64,000 nt of DNA from Streptomyces fructofermentans (GTDB lineage Bacteria; Actinomycetota; Actinomycetes; Streptomycetales; Streptomycetaceae), in contig NZ_BMWD01000001.1 of NCBI RefSeq assembly GCF_014651055.1, positions 106,337-170,336 on the forward strand, in the 5' to 3' direction. The notes under the pieces are model-generated. The model did no database searches. It worked only from the letters and a program-made list of their open reading frames with translations, and had not been told where the DNA came from. The position numbers and the translations under genes are program-made. Below, piece by piece: positions 29,211 to 42,449 of this stretch. How positions within the stretch are numbered: the stretch's first letter is position 1; each line of letters starts with the position of its first letter.

Positions 29211-30065
29211 ATGACCGCCCAGATTCTCGATGGCAAGGCCACCGCAGCCGCGATCAAGTCCGACCTGACCGTCCGCGTGGCGGCTCTGAAGGAGAAGGGC
29301 ATCACGCCCGGCCTCGGCACCGTCCTGGTGGGCGACGACCCCGGCAGCCAGAAGTACGTCGCGGGCAAGCACCGCGATTGCGCCCAGGTCGGCATCGCCT
29401 CCATCCAGCGCGAACTGCCCGCGACCGCCACGCAGGAGGAGATCGAGGCGGTCGTCCGCGAGCTGAACGAGGACCCGTCCTGCACGGGCTACATCGTCCA
29501 GCTGCCGCTCCCCAGGGGTATCGACGAGAACCGCATCCTGGAACTCATGGACCCGGACAAGGACGCGGACGGGCTGCACCCGATGAACCTCGGCCGTCTC
29601 GTGCTGAACGAGCCGGCCCCGCTGCCCTGCACCCCCAACGGTGTCCTCACCCTGCTCCGCCAGTACGGCGTGGAGATCAAGGGTGCCGAGGTCGTGGTCG
29701 TGGGCCGCGGCGTGACCATCGGCCGCCCCATGCCGCTGCTGCTCACGCGCCGCTCGGAGAACGCGACCGTGACCCAGTGCCACACCGGGACGCGGGACCT
29801 GGCCTCCCACCTGCGCCGGGCCGACATCATCGTCGCCGCGGCGGGCTCCGCTCACCTGATCCGCCCCGAGGACGTGAAGCCGGGAGCGGCCGTGCTGGAC
29901 GTCGGCGTCTCGCGCAGCGCCGAGGGCAAGATCGTCGGTGACGTCCACCCCGGTGTAGCCGAGGTCGCCGCCTGGATCTCCCCGAACCCCGGCGGAGTGG
30001 GCCCGATGACCCGCGCCCAGCTCCTGGTCAACGTGGTCGAGGCGGCGGAACGCAGTGCCGGCTGA
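29211..30065 (+). CDS. folD: Bifunctional methylene-THF dehydrogenase/cyclohydrolase
   Basis: Converts 5,10-methylene-THF to 10-formyl-THF, the formyl donor used by PurN and PurH encoded upstream. 284 residues. Catalytic motif [13 protein letters not shown] contains the Tyr and Lys of the active site. The folate/catalytic loop is [15 protein letters not shown], and the NADP site is [13 protein letters not shown]. The C terminus has the signature [12 protein letters not shown] 29211 follows GGGAGG. The following gene overlaps it by 11 bp. Confidence 0.97.
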   Translation: MTAQILDGKATAAAIKSDLTVRVAALKEKGITPGLGTVLVGDDPGSQKYVAGKHRDCAQVGIASIQRELPATATQEEIEAVVRELNEDPSCTGYIVQLPLPRGIDENRILELMDPDKDADGLHPMNLGRLVLNEPAPLPCTPNGVLTLLRQYGVEIKGAEVVVVGRGVTIGRPMPLLLTRRSENATVTQCHTGTRDLASHLRRADIIVAAAGSAHLIRPEDVKPGAAVLDVGVSRSAEGKIVGDVHPGVAEVAAWISPNPGGVGPMTRAQLLVNVVEAAERSAG

Positions 30066-31017
30066 GAACGGGCCGGAGGCACCGGCGGAACGGACCGGTA
30101 CGGGCCCCGAGGGCGCCCGGGAGCCGGCGCACGCCCCGGCGGGCTCCGGCGGGGCGCGGAAGAACGGCGTCGCACGCGGCGCCGCGCCCGCGCGCGACAC
30201 CCTGACGGTCACCCCGGAGGACGGCTCCGGCGAGGAGCACGTCGTGTCCGGGGACGGGACGCGGGACGCGGGCGCGCACTCCGGCGCGGACGCGTCCGTG
30301 GGCGACGGCGGGACGGCTGCCGCGGACGGCAGGAGCGCGGACGGCCGGGGTACGGACGCCGGCCCCGCGGGTGCCGGCGGCGGACCCGGCCACGCCGACG
30401 GGAGTGACGCGGGCGCCGGCGGAAGCGCGGGGGCTGACACCCCTGACACCTCAGTCACCCCTGATGTCTCTGACACCTCTGTCGCCTCTGACGGCACGGA
30501 CGGTCCCGCAAGCACCGACGGCACGGGGGACGGTACGGGGGACGGTACGGGCGTCGGGACGTCCGAGTCCGGTGAGCTCGAGACCCGTGACGCCGTCAGC
30601 GCTCCCGGTCCCGACGGGCGGCCCCGGCGCACCACGCGGCGGTTCCCGCTCTTCACCCGGGACACCGCGCGGCCCGAGGGCGGCGGCCGGGCCGCTCCCG
30701 GTGACGCGCCCGCGCCCGCGCGCCAGTGGCCCATCCTGCTGGTCATCGGCATGGCGGCGCTCGGCCTGCTGCTGACCGCGTTCGACGTCTTCAGGTTCGG
30801 CACCCTGCTGATCGGCGTGGCGCTCCTCGTGGGCGGTGTCCTGCGCTGGGTCGTGCCCGACGTGGGCATGCTCGCCGTCCGCTCCCGGTTCACGGATCTC
30901 GTGACGTACGGCGTCCTGGGGGCGGCCATCGCGCTGCTCGCGGTGATGGCGCAGCCCAACCCGTGGCTGGAGATCCCGTTCCTGGACGACACGCTGCACT
31001 TCACGATCAGGACCTGA
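30055..31017 (+). CDS. DUF3017 membrane protein with long disordered N-terminal region
   Basis: 320 residues. Residues 1-220 are Gly/Asp/Ala/Thr-rich, with runs such as [19 protein letters not shown], and are probably unstructured. The C-terminal 95 residues match DUF3017, with three hydrophobic helices: [37 protein letters not shown] and [15 protein letters not shown]. The GTG start lies inside the end of folD (11-bp overlap), so it is cotranscribed. DUF3017 genes follow folD in many actinobacteria; function unknown. Confidence 0.85.
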   Translation: MPAENGPEAPAERTGTGPEGAREPAHAPAGSGGARKNGVARGAAPARDTLTVTPEDGSGEEHVVSGDGTRDAGAHSGADASVGDGGTAAADGRSADGRGTDAGPAGAGGGPGHADGSDAGAGGSAGADTPDTSVTPDVSDTSVASDGTDGPASTDGTGDGTGDGTGVGTSESGELETRDAVSAPGPDGRPRRTTRRFPLFTRDTARPEGGGRAAPGDAPAPARQWPILLVIGMAALGLLLTAFDVFRFGTLLIGVALLVGGVLRWVVPDVGMLAVRSRFTDLVTYGVLGAAIALLAVMAQPNPWLEIPFLDDTLHFTIRT

Positions 31018-31039
31018 CGCGGGGCGTCCGCACACGACG

Positions 31040-31071
31040 ACGGCCCGTCCTCCCCCGTGGGGACGGGCCGT
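31040..31071 (+). terminator. Terminator of folD-DUF3017
   Basis: An 11-bp perfect stem (ACGGCCCGTCC/GGACGGGCCGT), 10-base loop, followed by TT. It is 23 bp after the DUF3017 stop. Confidence 0.85.
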
Positions 31072-31120
31072 TCGCGTTCTGCGGGAGCCGGGGAATCCCG
31101 GGCCTCCCGCGCTCCGGCGG

Positions 31121-31160
31121 GCGGCGCCCGTCCACTCCCCCGAGCGAGGACGGGCGCCGC
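31121..31160. terminator. Second hairpin of the 31-kb cluster
   Basis: A perfect 13-bp stem GCGGCGCCCGTCC/GGACGGGCGCCGC with a 14-base loop. Secondary terminator or structured RNA. Confidence 0.6.
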
Positions 31161-31278
31161 TGGGATCAAGGGTCCTGGACGCGCGGTCGGCGGTTCAACA
31201 CCCGTCCTGCCCCTGTGGCACGGAGGTGACGGTTCCGGTACCTCCCGGGCGCCGCGGGCGCCCCCGCGGCACGCGCCT

Positions 31279-31318
31279 GTGACGAATCCGGCCGAGCCGC
31301 TCGCGCCGGGTTCGTCAC
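31279..31318. terminator. Third hairpin of the 31-kb cluster
   Basis: A 14-bp stem with one G-T wobble (GTGACGAATCCGGC/GCCGGGTTCGTCAC) and a 12-base loop. Confidence 0.6.
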
Positions 31319-31385
31319 ACCCGTGAACCCTCGCGGCGCGCGGGACGTACGAGGTCGTGCGGGTGTTCACCTCGCGACCCTTGCG

Positions 31386-31415
31386 TTGATGTGTTGACAA
31401 GTTCGAGGATTTAAT
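31386..31415 (+). promoter_or_regulatory. Putative promoter of the XRE/DUF2690 gene
   Basis: TTGATG at 31386-31391, an 18-bp spacer, and TTTAAT at 31410-31415 in an AT-rich island. The -10 matches TATAAT at five of six positions. It implies a leader of about 285 nt. Internal TTGACA at 31394-31399 offers an alternative -35 but no matching -10. Confidence 0.4.
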
Positions 31416-31706
31416 CTCATCGCCCTCGACAACATGGATAACGTGGGCAATCGGGGCGGTCCGGGACGTCCCGTGCGCCGGTTGGGGGGATCGCGTCGGC
31501 CGGGGGACAACTCGGTGGGACACTGGACCGCAGACCAGCGGGCGTGCAACGGTGCATGCCCACAGGCCCGAATGCTCCCGTGCGCCCCCATCCCGGGAAC
31601 TGAGATCCTTGCTGCGCGCATCCCTGTGGGTAGTCGGAACGGGGATTCGGCAGAGGGCTTCACATGCGGGAAAGCCAGCACGTACGGGGGGAAGAGGGGG
31701 GTAGCA

Positions 31707-34632
<2,926 letters not shown>

Positions 34633-34661
34633 GCCGCTCCCGCCGGAGCCACCGGTCGAAC

Positions 34662-34697
34662 GGAAGCCGCCCCCGGGTCCTCCCGGGGGCGGCTTCC
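34662..34697. terminator. Terminator of mdh
   Basis: A 16-bp perfect stem GGAAGCCGCCCCCGGG/CCCGGGGGCGGCTTCC with a TCCT loop, 30 bp after the stop. Confidence 0.92.
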
Positions 34698-34702
34698 GCC
34701 GT

Positions 34703-34731
34703 GCGGGGGGCCGTCGTGCACGGCCCCCCGC
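34703..34731. terminator. Second terminator after mdh
   Basis: A 12-bp perfect stem GCGGGGGGCCGT/ACGGCCCCCCGC with loop CGTGC, directly after the first. Confidence 0.8.
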
Positions 34732-34835
34732 CGCGCCCATGGGCCCCGTACGGGCGGGCCGGGTTGCCGGCGGGGTGGCTCAGTAGATGCTCAAGTCCCT
34801 TGTCCCGTGCGGACGTTCGCGGTGACGATGGGGTC

Positions 34836-35171
34836 ATGTTCGGACGTTCGAGGTCATCGGATCTGCACGTGGTCGTCCTGCGGGACGCCGAAGCCGTCGC
34901 CGAGGCCGTGCGCCGGGCGCTCGACGGGGCGACGCCGGAGGAGCGGCCGGGGCTGGAACGGGCCGCAGCCCTGGTGGAGGAGGCCGCGGCCGCCTCCGGG
35001 GCGGAGCTGCGGGCCCGCTGGGTCGCCGAGCGGATGGCCGAGGCCGGGATCGAGTCGGGGTACGACTCCGTGGCCGCGATCAAGGCGCTGCGCGGCGCCG
35101 CGCCCGGACTGGGCCTGCTCCAGGCCGTGCAACTGGCCAAGGAGGCCGAGGCCGTGCGGTCGTCGAAGTAG
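34836..35171 (+). CDS. Small helical protein of unknown function
   Basis: 111 residues from ATG 34836 (MFGRSRSSDLHVVVLRDAEAVAEAVRRAL). It is Ala/Glu/Arg-rich and predicted helical, with no signal or membrane segment. The middle ([28 protein letters not shown]) looks amphipathic. I recognise no family. Third-position GC bias is strong, supporting a real gene. It stands alone between mdh and the betaine operon. Confidence 0.7.
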   Translation: MFGRSRSSDLHVVVLRDAEAVAEAVRRALDGATPEERPGLERAAALVEEAAAASGAELRARWVAERMAEAGIESGYDSVAAIKALRGAAPGLGLLQAVQLAKEAEAVRSSK

Positions 35172-35803
35172 CGGCCTCCCGAACCGGAGCCCCGCTCGCG
35201 GGTCGTCGTCGTACGCGGCGGCCTCGCGGTGCCCGGCGCCCCGGTGGAGCGCGGCGGCCTCCTCGGGCGGTGCCGGGTCCGTCGTGTTGTGGCCCCGGGG
35301 CAACCGCACGTCGGGTTCCGCCCGAATCCGGAGAGCCGGGCCCGCGTGTCGGCCCACCCGGCGACGGCGGCCACGACCGTGACGGCGGCGAACCGCAGTC
35401 GGTTGTCGGCCGGGGCCCGGGGCCCGGGGCCCGGGGCCGGGGCCCCGGTGACCGTACGAGCCCTGCCCCTGGAAAGCACACCCCCGGTCAGCCGAGGCGC
35501 CTCCTGGGGCCGGTGCGCAGGGAGCCCCGCCGGTCGACCGCGGACCGCACGGCCCGTCCCGTACCGCCCGTCGACCGCGGACCGCACGGCCCGTCCCGTA
35601 CCGCCGGGCGCCGAGGCGCAGACCCGCCGGCACGAGGACCGCGTCCCTTTTCCGTGCATATCGGGGGACTTTTCAGTGACGCCGCGCACTTCCGGCGCGA
35701 GGCGCGCATGCATCGGGGGCTCCGGGGCAGAGGCTCCCGGTCCCCAAGAGTGGCACGCGCGTGACGCAGGGGCACTGACCAGGAACGGAAGGCAACACCG
35801 ATC
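35172..35803. other. Upstream region of the betaine operon
   Basis: 632 bp with no convincing gene. It contains CCGGGG-type simple repeats near 35405-35445 and a 37-bp direct duplication. The operon promoter should lie in 35640-35780, which is less GC-rich; no clear -35/-10 pair was identified. Confidence 0.4.
35533..35606. repeat. 37-bp tandem direct duplication
   Basis: The segment beginning GTCGACCGCGGACCGCACGG at 35533 is repeated exactly with a 37-bp period from 35570. Recent tandem duplication in non-coding DNA. Confidence 0.85.
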
Positions 35804-37315
35804 ATGCCGGGACAGCAGGCGCAGCAGACGATTCACGTGGACGGAGAGTGGCGGACCGCCGCCTCCGGGGCCACGCGCGACATCCTCGACCCGGCGGACG
35901 CGAAGCCGTTCGCCTCGGTCGCCGAGGGCGGTGTGCCGGACGCGGACGCCGCCGTGGAGGCCGCCCGGCGCGCCTTCGACCACGGCACCTGGCCGCGGAC
36001 GCCGGTCGCCGAGCGCGCCGCGCTGCTGCACCGCGTCGCCGACCTCCTGATCCGCGACCGCGAGAGGCTCGGACTCCTGGAGAGCCGCGACGCGGGCAAG
36101 ACCCTGGAGGAGGGGCGGGTCGACATCGACTGTGTCGCGGACGCCTTCCGGTACTTCGGCGACCTCGTCGCCGCCGAGCCCGCGGGACGGGTCGTCGACG
36201 CGGGCTCGACCGACATCCACAGTGTCGTCGTGCACGAGCCCGTCGGCGTATGCGCGCTGATCACGCCCTGGAACTACCCGCTCCTCCAAGCGAGTTGGAA
36301 GATCGCGCCGGCCCTGGCCGCCGGCAACACCTTCGTCGTCAAGCCCAGCGAGATCACCCCGCTGACCACCGTCGCCCTGATCGACCTGCTGATCGAGGCG
36401 GGGCTGCCCGCCGGGACCGCCAACCTCGTCACCGGCCCCGGGCACAGCGTCGGAGCCCGCCTCGCCGAGCATCCGGGCGTCGACCTGGTGTCCTTCACCG
36501 GCGGCCTGGCCAGCGGCACGAAGGTCGCGCAGGCCGCCGCCGTCACCGTGAAGAAGGTCGCCCTCGAACTCGGCGGCAAGAACCCCAATGTCGTCTTCGC
36601 CGACTCCTGCGCCACCGAGGAGGGCTTCGACACGGCGGTGGACCAGGCACTCAACGCCGCGTTCATCCACAGCGGCCAGGTCTGCTCGGCGGGCTCCCGG
36701 CTCATCGTGGAGGAGTCCGTACGTGAGCGCTTCGTCGCCGAACTCACCCGGCGGGCGAGGCTGATCAGGCTCGGACGGGGCACGGAACCGGGTGTCGAGT
36801 GCGGCCCGCTCGTCTCCGCCGACCAGCGCGAGAAGACCGAGTCGTACGTCGCGGCCGCCCTCGCGGAGGGCGCGGTCCTGCGGGCCGGCGGAGCCCGCCC
36901 GGAACCGTCCGCGGAACGGCCCGCCACCGGGTACTTCTACGAGCCGACCGTCCTCGACCAGTGCCACCGGGACATGCGGGTGGTCCGGGAGGAGGTGTTC
37001 GGGCCCGTCCTCACGGTGGAGACCTTCCGAACGGAGGACGAGGCCGTCTCGCTCGCCAACGACACCGAGTACGGGCTCGCGGGCGCCGTCTGGACCGCCG
37101 ACGCGGGGCGTGCCCGGCGGGTGGCCGCGCGGCTGCGGCACGGCACGGTCTGGATCAACGACTTCCACCCCTACCTCCCGCAGGCGGAGTGGGGCGGCTT
37201 CGGCCGCAGCGGGGTCGGCCGCGAACTCGGCCCGGCGGGCCTCGCGGAGTACCGCGAGACCAAGCACGTCTACCAGAACCTCGCGCCCGCACCCGTCCGG
37301 TGGTTCGCGGGCTGA
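35804..37315 (+). CDS. betB: Betaine-aldehyde dehydrogenase family protein
   Basis: NAD(P)-dependent aldehyde dehydrogenase, 503 residues, probably oxidising betaine aldehyde to glycine betaine. Motifs: [18 protein letters not shown], general-base Glu255 in ELGGKNPN, and nucleophile Cys294 in [10 protein letters not shown], plus the EEVFGPVL signature. ATG 35804 follows GGAACGGAAGG. Substrate is inferred from the choline-dehydrogenase-like gene and quaternary-amine ABC transporter downstream. It is first of five codirectional genes; the next starts after 218 bp. Confidence 0.9.
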   Translation: MPGQQAQQTIHVDGEWRTAASGATRDILDPADAKPFASVAEGGVPDADAAVEAARRAFDHGTWPRTPVAERAALLHRVADLLIRDRERLGLLESRDAGKTLEEGRVDIDCVADAFRYFGDLVAAEPAGRVVDAGSTDIHSVVVHEPVGVCALITPWNYPLLQASWKIAPALAAGNTFVVKPSEITPLTTVALIDLLIEAGLPAGTANLVTGPGHSVGARLAEHPGVDLVSFTGGLASGTKVAQAAAVTVKKVALELGGKNPNVVFADSCATEEGFDTAVDQALNAAFIHSGQVCSAGSRLIVEESVRERFVAELTRRARLIRLGRGTEPGVECGPLVSADQREKTESYVAAALAEGAVLRAGGARPEPSAERPATGYFYEPTVLDQCHRDMRVVREEVFGPVLTVETFRTEDEAVSLANDTEYGLAGAVWTADAGRARRVAARLRHGTVWINDFHPYLPQAEWGGFGRSGVGRELGPAGLAEYRETKHVYQNLAPAPVRWFAG

Positions 37316-37533
37316 CCACGGGCCCCGCACCGCGTCCGGCCGCGACCGCGTTCCGGCCGCCCCACCGCGCCCGGCGGGGCGCGGCGTGCCGCCACCGCGC
37401 CCGCCTCGGCGCCACCGGCCCCGCACCGCACCCGGCCGCCGCGCTCCGGACGAACGCGCCGCGCACCCGCCCGCCGTAACGCCCCGGACCCACGCGACCC
37501 CCCACCGCACAAGGCACCTTGGAGTACCACGGC

Positions 37534-39105
37534 ATGCACGACACGACACACGAGAAGACACTCGCGGGCCGTCACGAGGACGCGAACGAGGACACGTACG
37601 ACTACGTCGTCGTCGGCGGCGGCACCGCCGGGTCCGTCATCGCCTCCCGGCTCACCGAGGACCCCGGCGTCACCGTCTGCGTCATCGAGGGCGGCCCCAG
37701 CGACGTCGGCCGCGACGACGTCCTGACCCTGCGCCGCTGGATGGGCCTGCTCGGCGGGGAACTGGACTACGACTACCCGACGACGGAGCAGCCGCGCGGC
37801 AACTCGCACATCCGGCACAGCCGCGCCCGTGTCCTCGGCGGCTGCTCCTCGCACAACACGCTCATCGCGTTCAAGCCGCTGCCGTCCGACTGGGACGAGT
37901 GGGAGGCGGCGGGCGCCCGCGGCTGGGGCGCGGCCCCGATGGAGGCGTACTTCACGCGTCTGCGCAACAACATCGTCCCGGTCGACGAGAAGGACCGGAA
38001 CGCCATCGCCCGCGACTTCGTGGACGCCGCCCAGTCCGCGCTCGGCGTACCCCGCGTGGAGGGCTTCAACAGGAAGCCGTTCACGGAGGGCGTCGGCTTC
38101 TTCGACCTCGCTTACCACCCCGAGACCAACAAGCGCTCCAGCGCCTCCGTCGCGTACCTGCATCCCGTGATGGACGAACGGCCCAACCTCCGCATCCTGC
38201 TGGAGACATGGGCGTACCGGCTGGAGCTGGACGGGACGCGGGCGCGCGGTGTGCACGTGCGGACGAAGGACGGCGAGGAGGTCCTCGTGCGGGCCCGCAG
38301 GGAAGTCCTCCTGTGCGCGGGCGCGGTGGACTCGCCGCGTCTGCTGCTGCACTCCGGCATCGGGCCGCGGGAGGACCTGGAGGCGCTCGGCATTCCGGTC
38401 GTCCACGATCTGCCGGGCGTCGGCGAGAACCTCCTCGACCACCCGGAGTCGGTCATCGTGTGGGAGACGGACGGGCCGATCCCGGAGAACTCCGCGATGG
38501 ACTCGGACGCCGGACTGTTCGTCAGGCGGGACCCCGAACAGGCGGGCCCCGACCTGATGTTCCACTTCTACCAGATCCCCTTCACGGACAACCCCGAGCG
38601 CCTCGGCTACGAACGCCCCGCGCACGGCGTCTCCATGACCCCCAACATCCCCAAGCCGCGCAGCCGCGGGCGCCTGTACCTGACGAGCGCCGACCCGGAC
38701 GACAAGCCGGCCCTCGACTTCCGCTACTTCACGGACGAGGACGACTACGACGGCCGCACCCTCGTCGACGGGATCCGGATCGCACGGGAGATCGCCCGGT
38801 CCGAGCCGCTGGCGGGCTGGCTGAAGCGCGAGGTGTGCCCCGGACCCGAGGTGACGGGCGACGAGGAACTCGGCGTGTACGCGCGGTCGGTGGCGCACAC
38901 GGTGTACCACCCGGCGGGCACCTGCCGGATGGGGGCCGAGGACGACCGGCTCGCGGTCGTCGACCCCGAGCTGCGCATCCGGGGGCTCGACGGCATCAGG
39001 ATCGCCGACGCGTCCGTCTTCCCGACGATGCCCGCGGTGAACCCGATGATCGGAGTGCTCATGGTCGGCGAGAAGTGTGCGGACCTCGTGGGAGGCGGTG
39101 CGTGA
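37534..39105 (+). CDS. betA: GMC oxidoreductase, choline dehydrogenase type
   Basis: FAD-dependent alcohol oxidoreductase, 523 residues, expected to oxidise choline to betaine aldehyde. The N-terminal dinucleotide fold is [20 protein letters not shown] signature 1 is [10 protein letters not shown], and signature 2 is [16 protein letters not shown]. The C-terminal active-site His is in [13 protein letters not shown], followed by [19 protein letters not shown] 37534 has GGAG 9 nt upstream; TTG 37519 is an in-frame alternative. Its stop overlaps the ABC ATPase start (TGATG). Confidence 0.9.
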   Translation: MHDTTHEKTLAGRHEDANEDTYDYVVVGGGTAGSVIASRLTEDPGVTVCVIEGGPSDVGRDDVLTLRRWMGLLGGELDYDYPTTEQPRGNSHIRHSRARVLGGCSSHNTLIAFKPLPSDWDEWEAAGARGWGAAPMEAYFTRLRNNIVPVDEKDRNAIARDFVDAAQSALGVPRVEGFNRKPFTEGVGFFDLAYHPETNKRSSASVAYLHPVMDERPNLRILLETWAYRLELDGTRARGVHVRTKDGEEVLVRARREVLLCAGAVDSPRLLLHSGIGPREDLEALGIPVVHDLPGVGENLLDHPESVIVWETDGPIPENSAMDSDAGLFVRRDPEQAGPDLMFHFYQIPFTDNPERLGYERPAHGVSMTPNIPKPRSRGRLYLTSADPDDKPALDFRYFTDEDDYDGRTLVDGIRIAREIARSEPLAGWLKREVCPGPEVTGDEELGVYARSVAHTVYHPAGTCRMGAEDDRLAVVDPELRIRGLDGIRIADASVFPTMPAVNPMIGVLMVGEKCADLVGGGA

Positions 39106-40502
39106 TGAACGATGGACGGACGACTTCCACGACGGGCGGTTCCGCGGCGGGTTCGCCGACGGGTGCCGCGACGGGTGCCGCGGCGAGTGCCGTCACGGGT
39201 CCGGCGGGCTCCTTGAGCCCTGCGGGTGCCGCAGGGTCCGCGGGTTCAGCGGGGGCCGCCCTGGGCAGCGCCGCGGCGGCCCCGGCCCCGGCCGGTGTCC
39301 CGTCGAACGCGCCCGCCCCGGCACATCCCACGGGCCCCCGGGGCGCCACCGGTTCCTCCGGCCCCGCGGGCGCCGCGGGTTCACCGGGTTCGGCCGAGGC
39401 CGTTGTCCCGGTGGCCTCCGGGACGGGCGGCGGCAGCACACCGGCGTCCGCCCGGGACGCCGCCGCGCGGCCCGTGTTCGCGGTGGAGGGCCTCTGGAAG
39501 GTGTTCGGCCCCAAGGCCGACCGTGTTCCCGCCGACCCCGGGCTGGCCGCCCTCGACGCGGCCGAGCTGCGGTCCCGCACCGGCTGCACCGCCGCCGTCC
39601 GGGACGTGAGCTTCGACGTCCGCAAGGGCGAGGTCTTCGTCGTCATGGGCCTGTCGGGCTCCGGCAAGTCGACCCTCGTCCGGTGCCTGACCCGGCTCAT
39701 CGAGCCGACGGCCGGCACGATCGCCATCGACGGCGAGGACGTCCGCGCCATGGACCGGGCCAGGCTGCGCGAACTGCGCCGCCACCGCGCCGCGATGGTC
39801 TTCCAGCACTTCGGCCTGCTCCCGCACCGCACGGTCCTCGACAACGTCGCGTACGGCCTGGAGGTGCAGGGAATGGGCCGGCGCGAACGCCGGGAGAAGG
39901 CCCGCGAAGTCGTCGCCAAGGTCGGCCTGGACGGCCTGGAGCAGCGGCGCCCCGGCCAGCTGTCCGGCGGCCAGCAGCAGCGCGTCGGACTCGCGAGGGC
40001 CCTCGCCGTGGACCCCGAGGTGCTGCTCTTCGACGAGCCGTTCAGCGCGCTCGACCCGCTGATCCGGCGCGACATGCAGGAGGAGGTCATCCGGCTGCAC
40101 CGTGAGGAGGGCCGCACGATGGTCTTCATCACCCACGACCTCAACGAGGCCCTGCGCCTGGGCGACCGCATCGCCCTGATGCGCGACGGCCGGGTCGTCC
40201 AGCTCGGCACACCCGAGGAGATCGTCGGATCGCCCGCCGACGACTACGTACGCGAGTTCGTCCGCGACGTGCCGCGCGAGCAGGTCATGACGGTCCGTAC
40301 GGCCATGCGCCCGGCGTCCGCCCGGGAGGCGGGCGAGGGCCCGGCGCTCGCGCCGCGGGCCACCGTCTCCGAGGCCATCGAAGCCGTCGCGCGCACCGGG
40401 CAGGCGGCCCGGGTGATGGACGGTGGGCGCTGCCTCGGAGTCGTGGACCACGAGCGGCTCCTGGGAGTGGTGGCGGGAACGGACCGCGGGGAGGCCGTCT
40501 GA
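39105..40502 (+). CDS. Glycine betaine/quaternary amine ABC transporter ATP-binding protein
   Basis: ProV/OpuAA-type ATPase, 465 residues. Residues 1-120 are an unusual Ala/Gly/Pro/Ser-rich extension. The ATPase core follows, with the family-typical FGPKAD stretch, Walker [10 protein letters not shown] (Lys188), LSGGQQQR signature, Walker [14 protein letters not shown] and the ITHDLNEAL switch. The C-terminal 80 residues are a shortened CBS-like region ([20 protein letters not shown]) that in OpuA senses ionic strength. ATG 39105 overlaps the betA stop by one base with GGAGGC upstream; GTG 39102 is possible. Powers import of choline or betaine. Confidence 0.92.
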   Translation: MNDGRTTSTTGGSAAGSPTGAATGAAASAVTGPAGSLSPAGAAGSAGSAGAALGSAAAAPAPAGVPSNAPAPAHPTGPRGATGSSGPAGAAGSPGSAEAVVPVASGTGGGSTPASARDAAARPVFAVEGLWKVFGPKADRVPADPGLAALDAAELRSRTGCTAAVRDVSFDVRKGEVFVVMGLSGSGKSTLVRCLTRLIEPTAGTIAIDGEDVRAMDRARLRELRRHRAAMVFQHFGLLPHRTVLDNVAYGLEVQGMGRRERREKAREVVAKVGLDGLEQRRPGQLSGGQQQRVGLARALAVDPEVLLFDEPFSALDPLIRRDMQEEVIRLHREEGRTMVFITHDLNEALRLGDRIALMRDGRVVQLGTPEEIVGSPADDYVREFVRDVPREQVMTVRTAMRPASAREAGEGPALAPRATVSEAIEAVARTGQAARVMDGGRCLGVVDHERLLGVVAGTDRGEAV

Positions 40503-42448
40503 TGGCCTCCGCCACTGCGCCCGTCGCGCCCGACGGTGTGACCGGCCTGCTCAGAAGCAGGGCCGCCGGCAAGCTCCTGCTGCTCGCCGTGGCCGCCGCC
40601 GTGCTGATCCCGCTCGCCGTGTCCCGCTGGTCCGGCGGCACCTGGCCGGACGCCCTGACCGTCGACCTGTCCGGGCCGCTCGGCGGTGCCGGCGACTGGA
40701 TCATCGACAACCGGGACAGCCACCCGCTGTTCCTCCACTTCTTCGGCCATGTCTCGAACGCGGTCGTCCTCTCCGTGCGCGCCGTCTACCTGGTGCTCCT
40801 CGCGGCGGGCTGGGCGGGCGTCACCGCCACGGCCGCGCTCGTCGCCTGGCGGGCGGCCGGGACACGGCAGGCCCTGGGCACGGGCGTCGCGTTCCTCGTC
40901 TGCGGACTGCTCGGCATGTGGGTGCCCACCATGCAGACCCTCGCGCTCATGGTGGTCGCGGTCCTCGCGTCCGTCGTGCTCGGCGCGCTGCTGGGCCTCG
41001 CGGCGGGGCTCTCCGACCGCACGTACCGGGCGCTGCGGCCCGTCCTCGACACCATGCAGGTGCTCCCGGCGTTCGCCTACCTGCTGCCCGTGGTCCTCGT
41101 CTTCGGCATCGGCGTCCCGGCCGCGGTCCTCGCCACCGTCGTGTACGCGGCGCCGCCGATGGCCCGGCTGACCGCGCTCGGACTGCGCGGCGCCGACGCC
41201 GGGGTGATGGAGGCCGTGGAGTCCCTGGGCACCACGGCCCGGCAACGGCTGCTCACCGCCCGGCTGCCGCTCGCCCGCAAGGAACTCCTGCTCGGGCTCA
41301 ACCAGACGATCATGATGGCGCTGTCCATGGCGGTCATCGCGTCCGTGATCGGCGCCGGCGGCCTCGGCGACCGCGTCTACCAGGCCCTCGCCTCCGTCGA
41401 CGTGGGCGCCGCGCTGGCGGCCGGCATCCCGATCGTGCTCCTCGCGATCGTCCTCGACCGGGTGACGGCGGCAGCCGGCGAGGACCTCACGGAGCCCCGC
41501 GCGAACCGTGCGGCCCTGGCCGGCGCGGCGGCGGCCGGCGTCGTCGCCGCCGCGCTCGCCGGACGGCTGACCGGCCGCCTGGACTGGCCCGGCACCTGGA
41601 GCGTGAGCATCGCCGAGCCGGTGAACCGGGCCGTCGAGTGGATGACCGGCCACCTGTACTCCGGCGTCCCCTACGTGGGCGGCACCGCGGACTGGGCCGG
41701 CCACTTCACCACCTGGATGCTCGACCCGCTGAGGGACGGCCTGCTGTGGCTGCCCTGGTGGTCGGTGCTGCTGGCCGTGGCCGCGGTGGCCTGGCTGATC
41801 GGCACCTGGCGCACCGCGCTCACCGCCGTCCTCGCGATGGCCGCGATCGGCGTACTCGGGGTGTGGCAGCCCGCCCTCGACACGTTGTCCCAGGTGCTCG
41901 CGGCGGTGGCCGTCACCCTCGTCCTCGGGTTCGCCACCGCCGTGGCGGCCGCCAGGAGCGAACGCTTCGAACGGCTGCTGCGCCCGGTCCTGGACGTCTT
42001 CCAGACCATGCCGCAGTTCGTGTACCTGATCCCCGTCGTGGCCCTGTTCGGCGTCGGCCGCGCCCCCGCGGTCGCCGGGGCGGTCGTCTACGCGCTGCCC
42101 GCCGTCGTCCGCATCACCACCCAGGGGCTGCGCCGGGTGGACGCCGCGGCCATGGAGTCCTCGCGGTCGCTGGGAGCCACCGGATGGCAGCAACTGCGCC
42201 AGGTGCAGGTACCGCTGGCCCGGCCCGCGCTGCTCCTCGCCGTCAACCAGGGGGTCGTCCTGGTCCTCGCCGTCGTCATCATCGGCGGCCTCGTCGGCGG
42301 AGGCGCCCTCGGCTACGACGTCGTGTTCGGCCTCGCGCAGGGCGACCTCGCCACGGGCCTGGTCGCGGGCGCCGCGATCGTCTGCCTCGGCCTGATGCTC
42401 GACCGGGTGACCCAGCCGACGGAACGCCGCACGAAGAAGGGAGCGTGA
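40502..42448 (+). CDS. Glycine betaine ABC transporter permease, fused double permease
   Basis: 648 residues containing two consecutive ProW/OpuAB-type permease domains. The first (about 60-320) has the EAA-loop motif EAVESLGTTARQRLLTARLPLA. The second (about 400-640) has ESSRSLGATGWQQLRQVQVPLA. Each half has five to six membrane helices. One polypeptide thus supplies the permease pair usually formed by two copies. ATG 40502 overlaps the ATPase stop by one base. Confidence 0.92.
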   Translation: MASATAPVAPDGVTGLLRSRAAGKLLLLAVAAAVLIPLAVSRWSGGTWPDALTVDLSGPLGGAGDWIIDNRDSHPLFLHFFGHVSNAVVLSVRAVYLVLLAAGWAGVTATAALVAWRAAGTRQALGTGVAFLVCGLLGMWVPTMQTLALMVVAVLASVVLGALLGLAAGLSDRTYRALRPVLDTMQVLPAFAYLLPVVLVFGIGVPAAVLATVVYAAPPMARLTALGLRGADAGVMEAVESLGTTARQRLLTARLPLARKELLLGLNQTIMMALSMAVIASVIGAGGLGDRVYQALASVDVGAALAAGIPIVLLAIVLDRVTAAAGEDLTEPRANRAALAGAAAAGVVAAALAGRLTGRLDWPGTWSVSIAEPVNRAVEWMTGHLYSGVPYVGGTADWAGHFTTWMLDPLRDGLLWLPWWSVLLAVAAVAWLIGTWRTALTAVLAMAAIGVLGVWQPALDTLSQVLAAVAVTLVLGFATAVAAARSERFERLLRPVLDVFQTMPQFVYLIPVVALFGVGRAPAVAGAVVYALPAVVRITTQGLRRVDAAAMESSRSLGATGWQQLRQVQVPLARPALLLAVNQGVVLVLAVVIIGGLVGGGALGYDVVFGLAQGDLATGLVAGAAIVCLGLMLDRVTQPTERRTKKGA

Positions 42449-42449
42449 C

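Larger units (their letters stand above)
31018..31706. other. Intergenic region with a hairpin cluster and the XRE-gene promoter
   Basis: About 690 bp. The first 300 bp hold three separate strong hairpins. An AT-rich island at 31380-31440 contains the best promoter candidate. The stretch 31440-31700 would be a long leader of the XRE gene and shows no gene. Confidence 0.5.

Noticed and set aside
36792..39104. Very long open frame upstream of the ABC ATPase (would give 1236 residues)
   Set aside because: The part before 39105 is Arg/Pro/Ser-rich antisense-like translation in another frame of betB and betA; the overlap with betA and the ribosome site place the start at 39105.
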